Source: DATAWK01 sp036267255
GTDB lineage: Bacteria; Acidobacteriota; Terriglobia; Terriglobales; Acidobacteriaceae
Direction of reading: 5' to 3'
DNA: 64,000 nucleotides
Assembly: GCA_036267255.1 (NCBI GenBank)
Contig: DATAWK010000053.1
Coordinates: 124,001-188,000 of the forward strand
Part shown: positions 19,801 through 27,802 of the stretch, piece by piece
Position numbering within the stretch: the first letter of the stretch is position 1
Layout: each line of letters starts with the position of its first letter
Translations under genes and position numbers: made by a program
The notes under the pieces: generated by a model
Told to the model about the DNA's origin: nothing
Database searches by the model: none
The model's input: only the letters and a program-made list of their open reading frames with translations

Positions 19801-20027
19801 CGCTGACGCTGTTCCGTTCCACAATGCGAGAACCTCTCGATGGGGATGATGCGTATTTAGGGTGGGGCGACTTTGTAGCTGGTGGAATTGAAGTGCATCC
19901 CGTTCCGGCTACGCACGAATCTATTTTGCAGGAGCCGGGTGTTCAGGTGCTATCGGAGCAGTTACGGAAGTGCCTGGAAGGAGAGAGAAAACCTGTCAGC
20001 CGTGCAGTAGAAGTTGCGCAGGTCTGA
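13824..20027 (+). CDS. Type I polyketide synthase module, KS-AT-KR-DH-ACP-TE
   Basis: A 2067-residue single-module PKS. KS (about 5-430) has the intact triad Cys177 (VQTACSTSL), His313 (ETHGTGT) and His353 (TNVGHLD). AT (about 525-840) has Ser625 (GHSVGEY) and the HAFH motif (719-722) that marks malonyl-CoA use. KR (about 950-1370) has GGLGDIG (1152-1158), Ser1298, Tyr1311 and Asn1315, with VED at the LDD position, suggesting a B-type alcohol. DH (about 1375-1640) follows the KR; its motif is HRMANGRAVFP (His1382, one residue longer than the usual HxxxGxxxxP) with Asp1548. ACP Ser1742 is in DLGGQSL. The thioesterase has Ser1877 (GYSFGG), Asp1904 and His2031. The KR-before-DH order is unusual. 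It probably extends the glycyl-PCP of the upstream protein; iteration cannot be excluded. No phosphopantetheinyl transferase lies in the window. Confidence 0.95.
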   Translation: MKSSAIAIVGMAGRFPGARNVEEFWRNLRDGVESIRTLSDGELRAAGVSTEDLKNPDYIKASAVLDDVDMFDAAFFGLSPRDAAIMDPQHRHFLECAWEALESAGHTPEGFEGSIGVFAGSGMNAYMMHNLLQNRRLVDSAGLFLIRQTGNDKDVLATRVSYQLNLHGPSLSVQTACSTSLVAVHLACQSLLHAECDMALAGGVTIEIPHAQGYLYREGEILSSDGHCRAFDAASSGTVFSSGAGIVVLRRLEDAIADHDTIHAVILGSAVNNDGARKVGYLAPSVEGQAEVIAEALGVAGICADDVSYIETHGTGTTVGDPIEIKGLTQAFRAETQRNGYCAIGSLKTNVGHLDTAAGVAGLIKTTLALQHQELPASLHFQAANPLIDFKNSPFYVNKALTAWPANGKLRHAGVTALGIGGTNAHIVLEEAPPIERRAKDASQQVIALSAKTETALEQVTARMAAHLREHPEVRLEDVAFTSQTGRRAFQHRRIVVADDGMEAAELLSTQSPKRVFTGTVMSSAPSVVFMFSGQGGQYVDMGAELYRLEPIFRRYMDICSEGFKGHLGLDLRELLYPSEENAAIAATQLNRTCIAQPALFAVEYSLAQWWMAHGVKPHAMVGHSVGEYVAACVAGVFSLDDALEAIAARGSLMQAMESGSMLAVQLAPEELTLPDSLSLAAINAPQQCVVSGPTDAIDAFEQELTKREISCRLLRTSHAFHSSMMDPMLAYFGNHMRAIPLRAPRVPYISNVTGTWITDAQATDPEYWSQHLRDAVRFSDSVVELLRNSDRVLLEVGPGQTLAALAKKHAPQRTRIFSSMRRQEEAVSDAVYLKSVMGQLWIAGVSVDWSSLHIGADVRRIPLPTYPFERQRFWIEADSAAAQHHSESRAALPDLSSGATILRESENIDAWFFGRTWNKTLHPSASPSGPLCWLIFMDSVGLGAQMSLQLRGAEHQVIQVVPGATFKRVNSHTYMIRTGMRADYDALLVDLDKRNIHPQKVVHLWSLHNAAISSSMEGRLESNFYSLLYLAQALGDQDQTQVDMAVVSDRLHAVQGERVSDPLSAVLLGPTKVIPKEFPGMICRNIDIDLQSQGAGQLAVQVIAEHCAAPGNSIVAYRNGDRLVESFKPIDVSASRSTIRLKDKGVYLITGGLGDIGLVMAEHLARMHRARLILISRTLLPASSEWKTALEAEDTPDRIREKVSKLMEMESLGAEVLVVSADITNSAEVKHAIELARQRFGKIDGVIHAAGVVEDGPLQLKTPTSAASVLSPKVQGTLVLDEALRDSQLDFFALFSSVSSVLAPAGQVDYVAANAFLDAFAASKQDAPVIAINWGPWTDVGMAVRTGSLHPLFQRRLAETRDEIAYACQLSCAKHWVLSEHRMANGRAVFPGTGYLEMAAAALTHGSFEQGVEFEDVFFLSPLFVDPDETKDVRIQLQHENGAGYYFSVSTNEAGWTEHASGQVMRCRKAPPKDRNISEILRRCVLQTIAFGGDHHTHQEKFFHFGPRWKNLKEIHLGQNEALTDLELSAEFSQDAQAYQLHPAVFDLATGAALYLIPDYGKAPAVYMPLSYKKATIYRPLCQKMHSHIRSSKNNAAGNDVVTFDLTLMDGDGRVLAEIEGFSLRLIREPMTALNTVQPKLRDHASRVEAQPVQMGTGIGSAEGIEAFLRILSSGITPGVIVSPQPLAIENEIAFSEFKSEKQPTTFVDDVEAALAEWWKELLGLQTVGVDEDFFDLGGQSLIVARLFSKIKKNYGVALGLSTLFEARTIRQLAKLIRQEKTVNHLEPKPWSPIVPIQPKGTRPPLYVISGLGGNVIKFHSMAFYLGEDQPVYGLLPRGLDGREPYFTRVEDLAAYYVDAIRGVQPEGPYRLVGYSFGGAVAFEMAQQIVAQGREVGLLGMFDTIEWQYMEQVEKSLHSRARLEVYKEQLKQEWSGEDRLGGLKRRMAAKFYRLTYRLFTALGRPVPQGMGTMEDIHAFAGSTYKAKIYPGTLTLFRSTMREPLDGDDAYLGWGDFVAGGIEVHPVPATHESILQEPGVQVLSEQLRKCLEGERKPVSRAVEVAQV

Positions 20028-20081
20028 GCTTCCGCTGGTTCGTGTAAATGGACATGTGTTTCGATGCTTTGTCAGAAAAAT

Positions 20082-21590
20082 TTATTCTGCCCAATCGAAG
20101 GAACGGGTAACTGCTTTTTTCCAAAGTCGATAGTGGGATTCCCGGATTTCTGCATCCATCCGGGGCTTCCAGGTGTAGTCCACGGCCCAATTGGCTGTCA
20201 GGTCGGCAAGGTCTTTGTAATAGCCAACCGCCAGTCCCGCGGCATAGGCTGCGCCGAGGGCGGTGGTTTCCTGCACCGCAGGGCGAACCACCGGTCTATT
20301 AAGAATATCTGCCTGAAATTGCATCAAGAGATCGTTGCCGACCATACCGCCATCGGTGCGCAGATTTTCCAGTGTGATGCCGGAGTCTTTCTCCATGGCC
20401 TCCACAACTTCGCGAGTCTGGAATGCCGTTGCTTCCAGTGCTGCGCGGGCGAAATGTCCTTTGTTGGCAAATCGAGTGAGGCCGACGATGATTCCACGAG
20501 CATCGTCTTTCCAGTAGGGCGCGTATAAGCCGGAGAATGCCGGCACGATATAAACGCCGCCATTGTCCTTGACGGTGTAGGCGAGAGATTCCGCATCGGC
20601 GCTGGTTGGAATCATGCCGAGGTTATCTCGCAGCCACTGTACCAGGGCTCCGGCAATGGCGATGCTGCCCTCCAGTGCGTACACAGCCGGCTGCTTGCCG
20701 AAGCGATAGGCGACCGTAGTCAGCAATCCGGATTTCGATGGCATGGCACGCGTTCCGGTATTCAGCAGCAGAAAGCAGCCAGTGCCATACGTATTTTTTG
20801 CATCCCCGGGCTGGAAACATGTTTGCCCAACGAGCGCTGCCTGCTGATCTCCTAATACGCCAGCAATCAACACACCCTTTACTGTTGAAGTTTTCGCTGC
20901 ACCGTAGATCTCAGAGCTGGAGCGGATTTCCGGCATCATGGTGCGGGGAATACGGAAGTCCGCCAAAATCGCATCGTCCCAGTCGAGGGTTGCGAGATTC
21001 ATGAGCTGGGTGCGGCTGGCATTCGTAACATCGGTGACATGGATGCCTCCGTGAATGCCGCCAGTCAATTGCCAGATTAGATATGCATCGATGGTTCCAA
21101 AGATGGCATCGCCTTTTTCGGCGAGATCGCGCGCACCGTTTACGTTTTCCAGAATCCAGCGAAGCTTCAATCCGCTGAAGTAGGTGGTAAGAGGCAGGCC
21201 AGTTTTTGCGCGATAGCGGTCCTGACCGCCGTGTTTCGCAAATTCGGCAACCGAGTCGGCTACGCGCGTATCCTGCCATACGATGGCGTTATAAAGGGCG
21301 CGCCCGGTTTTGCGGTTCCACACAACGGTAGTTTCGCGTTGGTTCGCGATCCCGATGGCGGCGAGATCTTTCGCTTGCAACGCTCGTTCCTTGAGCGCGG
21401 TCGCAATTACGTCCTGTGTGTGCCGCCAGATCTCTTCCGGATCGTGCTCCACCCATCCGGGTCTGGGGAAAATCTGCTCATGTTCCCTCTGCGCAACGGC
21501 TACCAATCTGCCGGAGCGATCAAAGACAATAAATCGTGTGCTGGTGGTTCCCTGATCCAGCGCTCCGATATAGGGTGAGAGATTGTTCAT
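20082..21590 (-). CDS. glpK: Glycerol kinase
   Basis: A 502-residue FGGY-family kinase that phosphorylates glycerol to sn-glycerol 3-phosphate with ATP. It begins MNNLSPYIGALDQGTTSTRF at the ATG at 21590; an in-frame start 17 codons upstream adds unlike residues. Typical motifs are NQRETTVVWNRKTG, AIVWQDTR, GTIDAYLIWQLTGG, GVLGDQQAALVGQ, NTYGTGCFLLLNTG and DGGMVGNDLLMQFQADIL. It converges with the PKS gene (54 bases between stops) and lies just downstream of the debranching glycosidase on the same strand (84 bases), possibly in one transcript. No glpD or glpF homologue is nearby. Confidence 0.95.
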   Translation of the reverse strand: MNNLSPYIGALDQGTTSTRFIVFDRSGRLVAVAQREHEQIFPRPGWVEHDPEEIWRHTQDVIATALKERALQAKDLAAIGIANQRETTVVWNRKTGRALYNAIVWQDTRVADSVAEFAKHGGQDRYRAKTGLPLTTYFSGLKLRWILENVNGARDLAEKGDAIFGTIDAYLIWQLTGGIHGGIHVTDVTNASRTQLMNLATLDWDDAILADFRIPRTMMPEIRSSSEIYGAAKTSTVKGVLIAGVLGDQQAALVGQTCFQPGDAKNTYGTGCFLLLNTGTRAMPSKSGLLTTVAYRFGKQPAVYALEGSIAIAGALVQWLRDNLGMIPTSADAESLAYTVKDNGGVYIVPAFSGLYAPYWKDDARGIIVGLTRFANKGHFARAALEATAFQTREVVEAMEKDSGITLENLRTDGGMVGNDLLMQFQADILNRPVVRPAVQETTALGAAYAAGLAVGYYKDLADLTANWAVDYTWKPRMDAEIRESHYRLWKKAVTRSFDWAE

Positions 21591-21674
21591 GGGCCTGATC
21601 GTACTGGATCCATTCCCATAAAATCCTAATCCAGCAGACATTGCATCCCGAATCGTCGCCTAAAGATAAAAAAT

Positions 21675-24239
21675 CTACCAATGTAAATCAACCTTCGTTT
21701 GCTGATAGCCGGGTTGCGCAGGGAACGACACGACCAGGACTTCTCCTTGCGGAGTTTTTTTGAGGGTCGCTCCTGTCACGGCCAGTTGTAGATGTGCCGC
21801 ATTGCGGCGGAGCTGCAGCGTCACCGTGGACCCTCCTTGTGCCTCGAGGGTCAGCGCGTAATCGTGACCACTGTAGTTTTCGGATATCACCTTGGGCAGT
21901 GCGGTACGGCTGCCGGGCTCTGGCAAAGACACGGGCAGATACACCTCAACCGCAGGGAGAGGAATGCGGATGGCGCGTCCATTCGACAACGTTTTTGCAC
22001 CTGGGACATGGCTGGTCAAGTGCAGCGTGCCAGGATCGCCGATGACTTCAACCAGCAGACTTCCTTGCTGACGCTTCAGGTCGAGATCAAAGGATTGATT
22101 GCCGAGCGAGACGTGATGGAGGGCTGCATGGTCCCAGGTGGCTGGTAAATGCGGCGTTATAGAAAGAGTGTTGCTCGCTGTGTCCCACTCCAGACCAAAG
22201 AGTCCGCGCAACAAGGGAGTAACGATCATTGCGGAGGACCATAACTGATGTGCTGTCGATCTGCCGAAGGTCTGATAAAAAGCGCCGGAGAGCAGCTCTG
22301 TGACGTTTCCAAGATCCTGCGCGTAGGTTAAATCCGTGTTCTGCATCAGATGCGCGTATCCCGCCAGTGCGTGGCCCGTCCGGTATTCGGCCAGCGATGC
22401 CCAGCCAGTAAACAGAGGCCAGACGGAACCCTGGTGATAGCTGAGAGGATCGTAGAACGGCTCCTGCTCTCCCACGTCGCGCGTGCCCCAGTCCGTTGAA
22501 AATTCTGCCGAAGCCCAACGCCGAAACATAGCGTTGCTCTGGGGCAGAGCATAGGTTCCATCCCACCATGCAACCGTGGGATAAATGGTGGCCGTTGTAT
22601 CCTGCGACCCGTTTGCATTGTGGCTGAAGACATAAAAACCTGTCGCAGGGACAGAGTATTCCTGCATGATTTGCGTTGCGATAGCAGCGGCCCGTGTCTG
22701 CGCCTGCGTTGCAACCTTCGTATCCTGCATGGCAGACGCCAGACGATTCATTGCGATGGAGGCCTGTTCATCGAGCGCAGCGAGATAGATTTCCTGATAA
22801 GGCATGCCGCTGGGCCACGATTCCACCCATGCGGTGCCATTGAGATTGTTATAAATGCTGTTCGTGGCGCTGTCGTTCCGCAATTCAAACTGCCAGGACT
22901 TCATCCATTGCGGCCAATGTGCGCGAATGAAAGCAGTATCTCCGCTGGTCGCAAGGTAATCGGCTGCAGCCATCAGCAAGAGAGGCGTTGCGTCTGCCGC
23001 GGCGTATTCAAACGGCATGTGGCTCCAATCCACCATAGGAGCAGTCTGGGAATATTCGTGCATGATCTTCCCGTCGGACCTTTGCCGGCGCAGCAGAAAC
23101 TCCAACGCCTGGCGGGTCGTAACGAAGTCTCCGGTGGAATCCAGTGCATAGGATGTCCATAGCGCATCGCGTCCGAAGAACCATCCAAATCCGGGCCGGT
23201 CGGAATCGCCCGATGGATTGAAGCCGGCAGCCAGGCCCACTTCTCCATCGCTGTACAAACGAATCTTGTTTTCATTCATGGACAGCAATGCCCATCGATA
23301 GGCGAGGTCGAGTTGTGGGTCGGGTGTTTCGATGGTCAGTCGATGATCAAAAAAATGCTCGCGGTTTTCCGCTTCTGCGCGATACAGAGGTGCAATGGTT
23401 TGATCCAGTTTTTGCAAGCCGGCCTGCAGTGCAGCCTGCGTCGCTGTCGCTGTTGTGTTTCCAGAAACCATCAGCAACGGATAGTAGAGGTCGCGGTCTT
23501 TTTTGGGGTCGAAGTTGAGAACAAACTGCGTCGGATAGGTATGCACGCGTTCCTGAAAAGGAGGCATAATTCCCGGGTGTGCACCGGGTATGGCCAAGGC
23601 TGCTGCCAGATCGGAAAAGTCCGAGCTCAGAATGTAGTAACCGCTGCCATCCGGCGTTGAGATCCAGTCGGCGTCCGGAACATCATCGTTGGGGGCCGGC
23701 CATAAACGTTTCAGCTCCGGCGTAAAGCTAAAGGTAAGCTGCATAGGCCGCACGGAATCAATCTGAAACAAGGCCACAACTCCGGTGCCGTCGGGCGAAT
23801 GACGCGGCGCAAATAAAATCTCGCGGATGGTGAATGCGACATGGGAATAGGTAATCGTCGTGTGGTCCGGTTCCACATCGACCAGAGACGCCAGAGAATT
23901 TACGTCGATGGGTACGGGATAATTCTGCAGCTCCGCTGAGATTCTGAAGTTGCTGAGCAGTTTGATTGGGAAGACCCAGGCTTCAAAGCTGCCGTCCTGC
24001 TGGCCCAGAAATGTTCCCCGCGGGCCGACCACGGTGAGCGTCATCTGCGGTTGCGCAGGTTGAATGAGCGCATAAGGGCTGCGCGCGATGGGAAATGCTG
24101 GAACGGGAATCAACTTGACCGGCACTGGAATGGGAGCGCATAGCGATGGCAAAGCCAGAACCAGCAAAAGAAACAGGCTCCCGGCAATTCGGTGCGGCAA
24201 TCTTAAGAACAGGGCAGACAAGAATTGTCGTGTATTCAT
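21675..24239 (-). CDS. Secreted glycogen-debranching-type glycoside hydrolase (six-hairpin fold)
   Basis: A protein of about 854 residues with an N-terminal signal peptide when read from the ATG at 24239 (AGSLFLLLVLALPSLCAP), so it is exported. After a beta-sandwich N-terminal region of about 300 residues comes an (alpha/alpha)6 catalytic domain with GFGWFFGRDALWTSYALDS, RQRSDGKIMHEYSQ, WVESWPSG and YHQGSVWPLFTGWASLAEY. These are features of the amylo-1,6-glucosidase/GH63-GH133-like six-hairpin clan. The C-terminal part is beta-rich. The precise sugar specificity is not evident. It lies between a TonB receptor and glycerol kinase on the same strand, which suggests capture of an outer carbohydrate. 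Confidence 0.82.
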   Translation of the reverse strand: MNTRQFLSALFLRLPHRIAGSLFLLLVLALPSLCAPIPVPVKLIPVPAFPIARSPYALIQPAQPQMTLTVVGPRGTFLGQQDGSFEAWVFPIKLLSNFRISAELQNYPVPIDVNSLASLVDVEPDHTTITYSHVAFTIREILFAPRHSPDGTGVVALFQIDSVRPMQLTFSFTPELKRLWPAPNDDVPDADWISTPDGSGYYILSSDFSDLAAALAIPGAHPGIMPPFQERVHTYPTQFVLNFDPKKDRDLYYPLLMVSGNTTATATQAALQAGLQKLDQTIAPLYRAEAENREHFFDHRLTIETPDPQLDLAYRWALLSMNENKIRLYSDGEVGLAAGFNPSGDSDRPGFGWFFGRDALWTSYALDSTGDFVTTRQALEFLLRRQRSDGKIMHEYSQTAPMVDWSHMPFEYAAADATPLLLMAAADYLATSGDTAFIRAHWPQWMKSWQFELRNDSATNSIYNNLNGTAWVESWPSGMPYQEIYLAALDEQASIAMNRLASAMQDTKVATQAQTRAAAIATQIMQEYSVPATGFYVFSHNANGSQDTTATIYPTVAWWDGTYALPQSNAMFRRWASAEFSTDWGTRDVGEQEPFYDPLSYHQGSVWPLFTGWASLAEYRTGHALAGYAHLMQNTDLTYAQDLGNVTELLSGAFYQTFGRSTAHQLWSSAMIVTPLLRGLFGLEWDTASNTLSITPHLPATWDHAALHHVSLGNQSFDLDLKRQQGSLLVEVIGDPGTLHLTSHVPGAKTLSNGRAIRIPLPAVEVYLPVSLPEPGSRTALPKVISENYSGHDYALTLEAQGGSTVTLQLRRNAAHLQLAVTGATLKKTPQGEVLVVSFPAQPGYQQTKVDLHW

Positions 24240-24456
24240 CGTAATCGGCAGATATCTCTCAATGTTTTGCAAAATATACAAACTACCAATGAATTGCGTA
24301 CTTCATCGATAATACTGGAGTTCTTCGTTTTGGCTGTGGGGAGTTGCGCAGCTGCGTGGACACAGCGGGTGCGGTATCGTCTCGATTTGCGGAGTGCGGA
24401 AGGTGTCACGGAGGATATTGGCGATGCGGCGAGCGGTGACATACATGGACGCTAAA

Positions 24457-24500
24457 CTGTTCCGGGTTGAGCAGATATTTTTCCGCTCAACCTGGAACAG
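24457..24500 (-). terminator. Strong hairpin after the TonB receptor gene
   Basis: A 16-base-pair stem with one mismatch (24457-24472 pairing with 24485-24500) encloses a 12-base loop. It begins 21 bases after the TonB receptor stop on the reverse strand. There is no long U run after it, so it may be an imperfect terminator or a processing/attenuation hairpin that lowers expression of the downstream glycosidase. Confidence 0.65.
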
Positions 24501-24521
24501 GAATCTCACACAAGGTAGAAA

Positions 24522-27452
24522 TTAGAAATTCAAAGAAGCGTTTAAGAAGATACTGCGATTGCCCGCACTCCGTGGTGTGAAGAAGCCGCCCGCCAGAGAC
24601 TGATATTTTCCAAACAAAGGTGAGCTCAGTGTGGCATTCGGTGGATCTAAATTTTCGTGATTAAAGACGTTGGCGCCAAAGACGGAGAGCGTGAGATTGT
24701 ACTTGCGTGGCACGCCAGCACTCATCGGACCGAATCCGCCCTGATTGCCACTCAAGCCACGGCCATTGAGACCTCTTCCACCCCCATGCCATCCATTCTG
24801 GCCATGCCCTCCGATGCGTGGGCCGAAACCGATTGCTTTGCTGACATTCAGGTTCAGGCTGACATTGGATGGCCCTGTGCCGAGGCCATACGGAATAATC
24901 TGTTCTCCGGTGCCGGTGGGATCCGCGTTCAAACATCCGTAAGGAGTGGATACCGCGCCAGCTTCACTGCAACTTCTGGCAAAGGTGGGTCGAGCATTGA
25001 ACTGATTGTTGGCTGTCAGATCGTTGCCAATCTGAATGTTGTAGGGTGATCCAGAGTTGTAAACAAGGAACGGCGAAATTCGAACCTGGTATGGCGCCGA
25101 GACTGTCCCGATGAAGACGAAGCGATTTTTAAGAGCGAAGTCCGGACGTCCATAGTCAAAACCCGGATTGCTGGCGTTGGACGGGAAATAGCCGACTCCG
25201 CTGGTATCTGCCTTGGCAGTTGTATATGTATAAAAGCTGGCGAGGCTGTAACGCTGATAGCGCGCATTTACGCTGGCAATGATCTGATCTTCCCGATACA
25301 CGCCACCGGATTGATATTGGTAGATATTGCTGGTGGGCGTCGTGAGTGGAGTATCCGGGTATGTATTGGTGGCGCTGTCAAAAAATGGCGCGTTGATGTT
25401 GTTGGTTAAATATTGATGCACGCCTCGGCTATACAAATAGGTGACGTTGGAGGTAATGTTTTTTGCCAACTGCCGATCCACACCCACAGCACCCTGCATG
25501 TCCAGCGCTGCATGGAAATTTGGAGCGATCGTGGAATACGTTGGAGCCGCGGCTGTTGCTGCGCCGAGTGGCGGTTTGGTCGCGTTTCCGGGACTGGTCT
25601 GCGTGTATGGAGGATTGTTGATGATGAAAACCTGCTGGTTCGATAGCTGGGATGGGTTCGACGGCAGATTGTTGTGGATAGTCTGAATAATGTAGGGCGT
25701 TCCGATCGAACCATTGGCTACCGTAAAGCGCTGGTAAAACCATCCGTAGCCGAGGCGCAGCACGGTTTTTGGACGTTTCTTTTTATTGCCATCCAGGGCG
25801 TATGCCAGATAGAGGCGCGGTGCCCAGTCATCTTTGTCGTGAATATAATTTTGCGTTTCCCAGCGCATTCCATAACTGAATGTGAAACGAGGGTTGATCT
25901 TCCAGTCATCCTGATAAAACAATGCTCCATCAAACAGGACGGCGCGCGCCGTGTACTGGTTATTATTGACGACCGTTACCTGATATTGCTGCGGTGTACG
26001 GTTCAGGTACGAGGTGGTCGAGGTGAATGTGTATTGCCCATTCGTGCCCGCATTGGTAAAGTTCGCATCGCGATACACGCGCCAACGCGTGCCGAAATTG
26101 AGAGAGTGCTTTCCTTTGGCGCCTGTGAAATATTCCTGAATTTCGTAATTATCCTGATTGTCCTGTACCGTGCCGGAGCTGCTGCCGCCGTCGGTGAAGG
26201 CGCCTTGTACGGAAACCGATGGGGAAGTGAATTGTGCCGTCCGCGCATCCCGAATTCGCCGATAACGAAAGCGGATATCGTCAACGAAATTTTTGCTGAT
26301 GACGAGGCTATCGCTGGCCTGAAGAGTATTTTCTTCGTTGTGAACGTTGTAGGCCTGGCTGGCAAGATTGGTCTCGCCTGGTCCTTCATTTGTGTTCACT
26401 GCCCGGTAATAGTCGTATTTCAAAGTTAGTGTGTTGGATTCCCCAAGCTGCATGTCGAAACGCGGGCTGATGTCCAGGCGAGAGCTGGGATTGCCCAATG
26501 TTTGATTAAATTCGGTTCCGTTGGGGTTCGCTGCGGTGATGCTGGCCGGATTAATGGCGTCGATGATGCTCACGTTCTGGTTATCACGATTGAAGACATC
26601 GACGAAGTACGATGAAGTCTTCGTGATGGGGCCACCTACATTGCCGTACAGAAAATAAGAGTAGTAGCTTGGTTCCTGCAGAGGGGTAGAGCCAGCCGGC
26701 AGGTTGGCATTCAACAGCGGGTTCTGCGCGTTGAATCCGGAATAGTTGCCTCTGGAATACAGATGCCCATGCAGCTTTTCAGTTCCAGGCTTGGTAAGGA
26801 TTTCGATGCGCCCGTAACCAATGCGATCGAACTCAGCGGAAAACGGATTTTGATTGATACGAATTTCGCGTATGGATGATTTTGGCGGAATCTGCCCGCC
26901 GCTGAACCCGTCGATATAAATCTGCGCGCCATTCGGCCCCGCGGATGGTCCTGCCAACGCCTGGAGTTCATTGGACAATTCGTCAGGATCGTCGGAAAGT
27001 GCATCCAGATCTTTCCCCTTCAAAACGACAGCGTTCGCATTGCTGTCCGGGGTGGTGTCAATGGTGGAGCTTTCCGCGCTCACCTGCACCTGCTGCTGCT
27101 CTGCCTGCAGAACGAGAGCTGCATTCAACTCCCTCGACTGGCTGGCCGAAATCGCCACACCGTCATGCACATAGGGAGCAAAGCCATCGGCGACGACGAC
27201 GACGTTGTACATGCCGGGAGGAATGTTGGGAATCTGATATGCACCTGTGCCACCTGCGGTGGCAGTGGAGACAGTTTTTCCTGAAGAGTCGCTCAGTGTT
27301 ACCGTGGCGCCGGGAATAACCGCTCCAGAGGGATCCGAGACCTGACCGTGCAGCGATCCTGTTTCGCTTGGAAGATTTTGACCAACAGCAGAAATTGTCA
27401 CACTCGTCAGAAGAACGAGCAGCCAGATGCAAAAAAAACGAAATTTCATCAT
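24522..27452 (-). CDS. TonB-dependent receptor with carboxypeptidase-regulatory N-terminal domain (Oar-like)
   Basis: An outer-membrane beta-barrel of about 976 residues. The ATG at 27452 or the one directly after it gives a signal peptide (FFCIWLLVLLTSVTISAVGQ); the open frame extends 21 codons further without support. Residues about 35-115 are a carboxypeptidase-regulatory/Cna-B-like domain (GQVSDPSGAVIPGATVTLSD). A plug domain follows (INQNPFSAEFDRIGYGRIEI) and then a barrel ending in a C-terminal phenylalanine (FLNASLNF). A Gly-rich low-complexity stretch (GGHGQNGWHGGGRGLNGRGL) lies near residue 890. Such receptors are numerous in acidobacteria and import large substrates. No SusD homologue adjoins. 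The neighbouring secreted debranching enzyme suggests a carbohydrate ligand. Confidence 0.93.
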   Translation of the reverse strand: MMKFRFFCIWLLVLLTSVTISAVGQNLPSETGSLHGQVSDPSGAVIPGATVTLSDSSGKTVSTATAGGTGAYQIPNIPPGMYNVVVVADGFAPYVHDGVAISASQSRELNAALVLQAEQQQVQVSAESSTIDTTPDSNANAVVLKGKDLDALSDDPDELSNELQALAGPSAGPNGAQIYIDGFSGGQIPPKSSIREIRINQNPFSAEFDRIGYGRIEILTKPGTEKLHGHLYSRGNYSGFNAQNPLLNANLPAGSTPLQEPSYYSYFLYGNVGGPITKTSSYFVDVFNRDNQNVSIIDAINPASITAANPNGTEFNQTLGNPSSRLDISPRFDMQLGESNTLTLKYDYYRAVNTNEGPGETNLASQAYNVHNEENTLQASDSLVISKNFVDDIRFRYRRIRDARTAQFTSPSVSVQGAFTDGGSSSGTVQDNQDNYEIQEYFTGAKGKHSLNFGTRWRVYRDANFTNAGTNGQYTFTSTTSYLNRTPQQYQVTVVNNNQYTARAVLFDGALFYQDDWKINPRFTFSYGMRWETQNYIHDKDDWAPRLYLAYALDGNKKKRPKTVLRLGYGWFYQRFTVANGSIGTPYIIQTIHNNLPSNPSQLSNQQVFIINNPPYTQTSPGNATKPPLGAATAAAPTYSTIAPNFHAALDMQGAVGVDRQLAKNITSNVTYLYSRGVHQYLTNNINAPFFDSATNTYPDTPLTTPTSNIYQYQSGGVYREDQIIASVNARYQRYSLASFYTYTTAKADTSGVGYFPSNASNPGFDYGRPDFALKNRFVFIGTVSAPYQVRISPFLVYNSGSPYNIQIGNDLTANNQFNARPTFARSCSEAGAVSTPYGCLNADPTGTGEQIIPYGLGTGPSNVSLNLNVSKAIGFGPRIGGHGQNGWHGGGRGLNGRGLSGNQGGFGPMSAGVPRKYNLTLSVFGANVFNHENLDPPNATLSSPLFGKYQSLAGGFFTPRSAGNRSIFLNASLNF

Positions 27453-27802
27453 TTTCCCAGACCAAAAATGAAAATCAGAAAGATTCCTGTGCATGCGTAA
27501 CCATTGTCCATACACTTGTTGAAGATTCTGTTGTGTACTTGCTGATAGACCGGTGCCAAGGTTTATTCCTGTATTGAATTGTTGCGCGCAGGTTAAAGGC
27601 CGTTCTGCGGCATTTGGCTCGGTTATCTCCGTGAGGGCAATCGGGCTACATCTACTGTCCTCAGATTAAAGACGCAGAAGCCACCCTATTAGTTTCAAGT
27701 CTTGTTGTTTATTTGTGTTTGTTTTCGTTTGTGTGTAGCTTCCGCCGGAGCGATTGTGGCTCGCTATGTTAAGGGCGGAGATGTTCTCCGAATCTGTTCT
27801 AT
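27453..27802. other. Intergenic region between zwf and the TonB receptor gene
   Basis: 350 bases with no credible gene. It holds the leftward promoter of the TonB receptor. A perfect 6-base-pair hairpin (27776-27781 with 27785-27790) sits 12 bases after the zwf stop but has no U run. A GT-rich tract (27702-27738) is low complexity. I see nothing else. Confidence 0.4.

Noticed and set aside
20064..20528. Forward frame of 154 codons after the PKS gene
   Set aside because: It lies opposite the C-terminal part of glpK and has no recognisable features.
25674..26429. Forward frame of 251 codons inside the TonB receptor gene
   Set aside because: Antisense to a clear TonB receptor; no signal peptide, domain or ribosome site.
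27776..27790. Terminator after zwf
   Set aside because: The 6-bp hairpin has no U run, so it is too weak to call.
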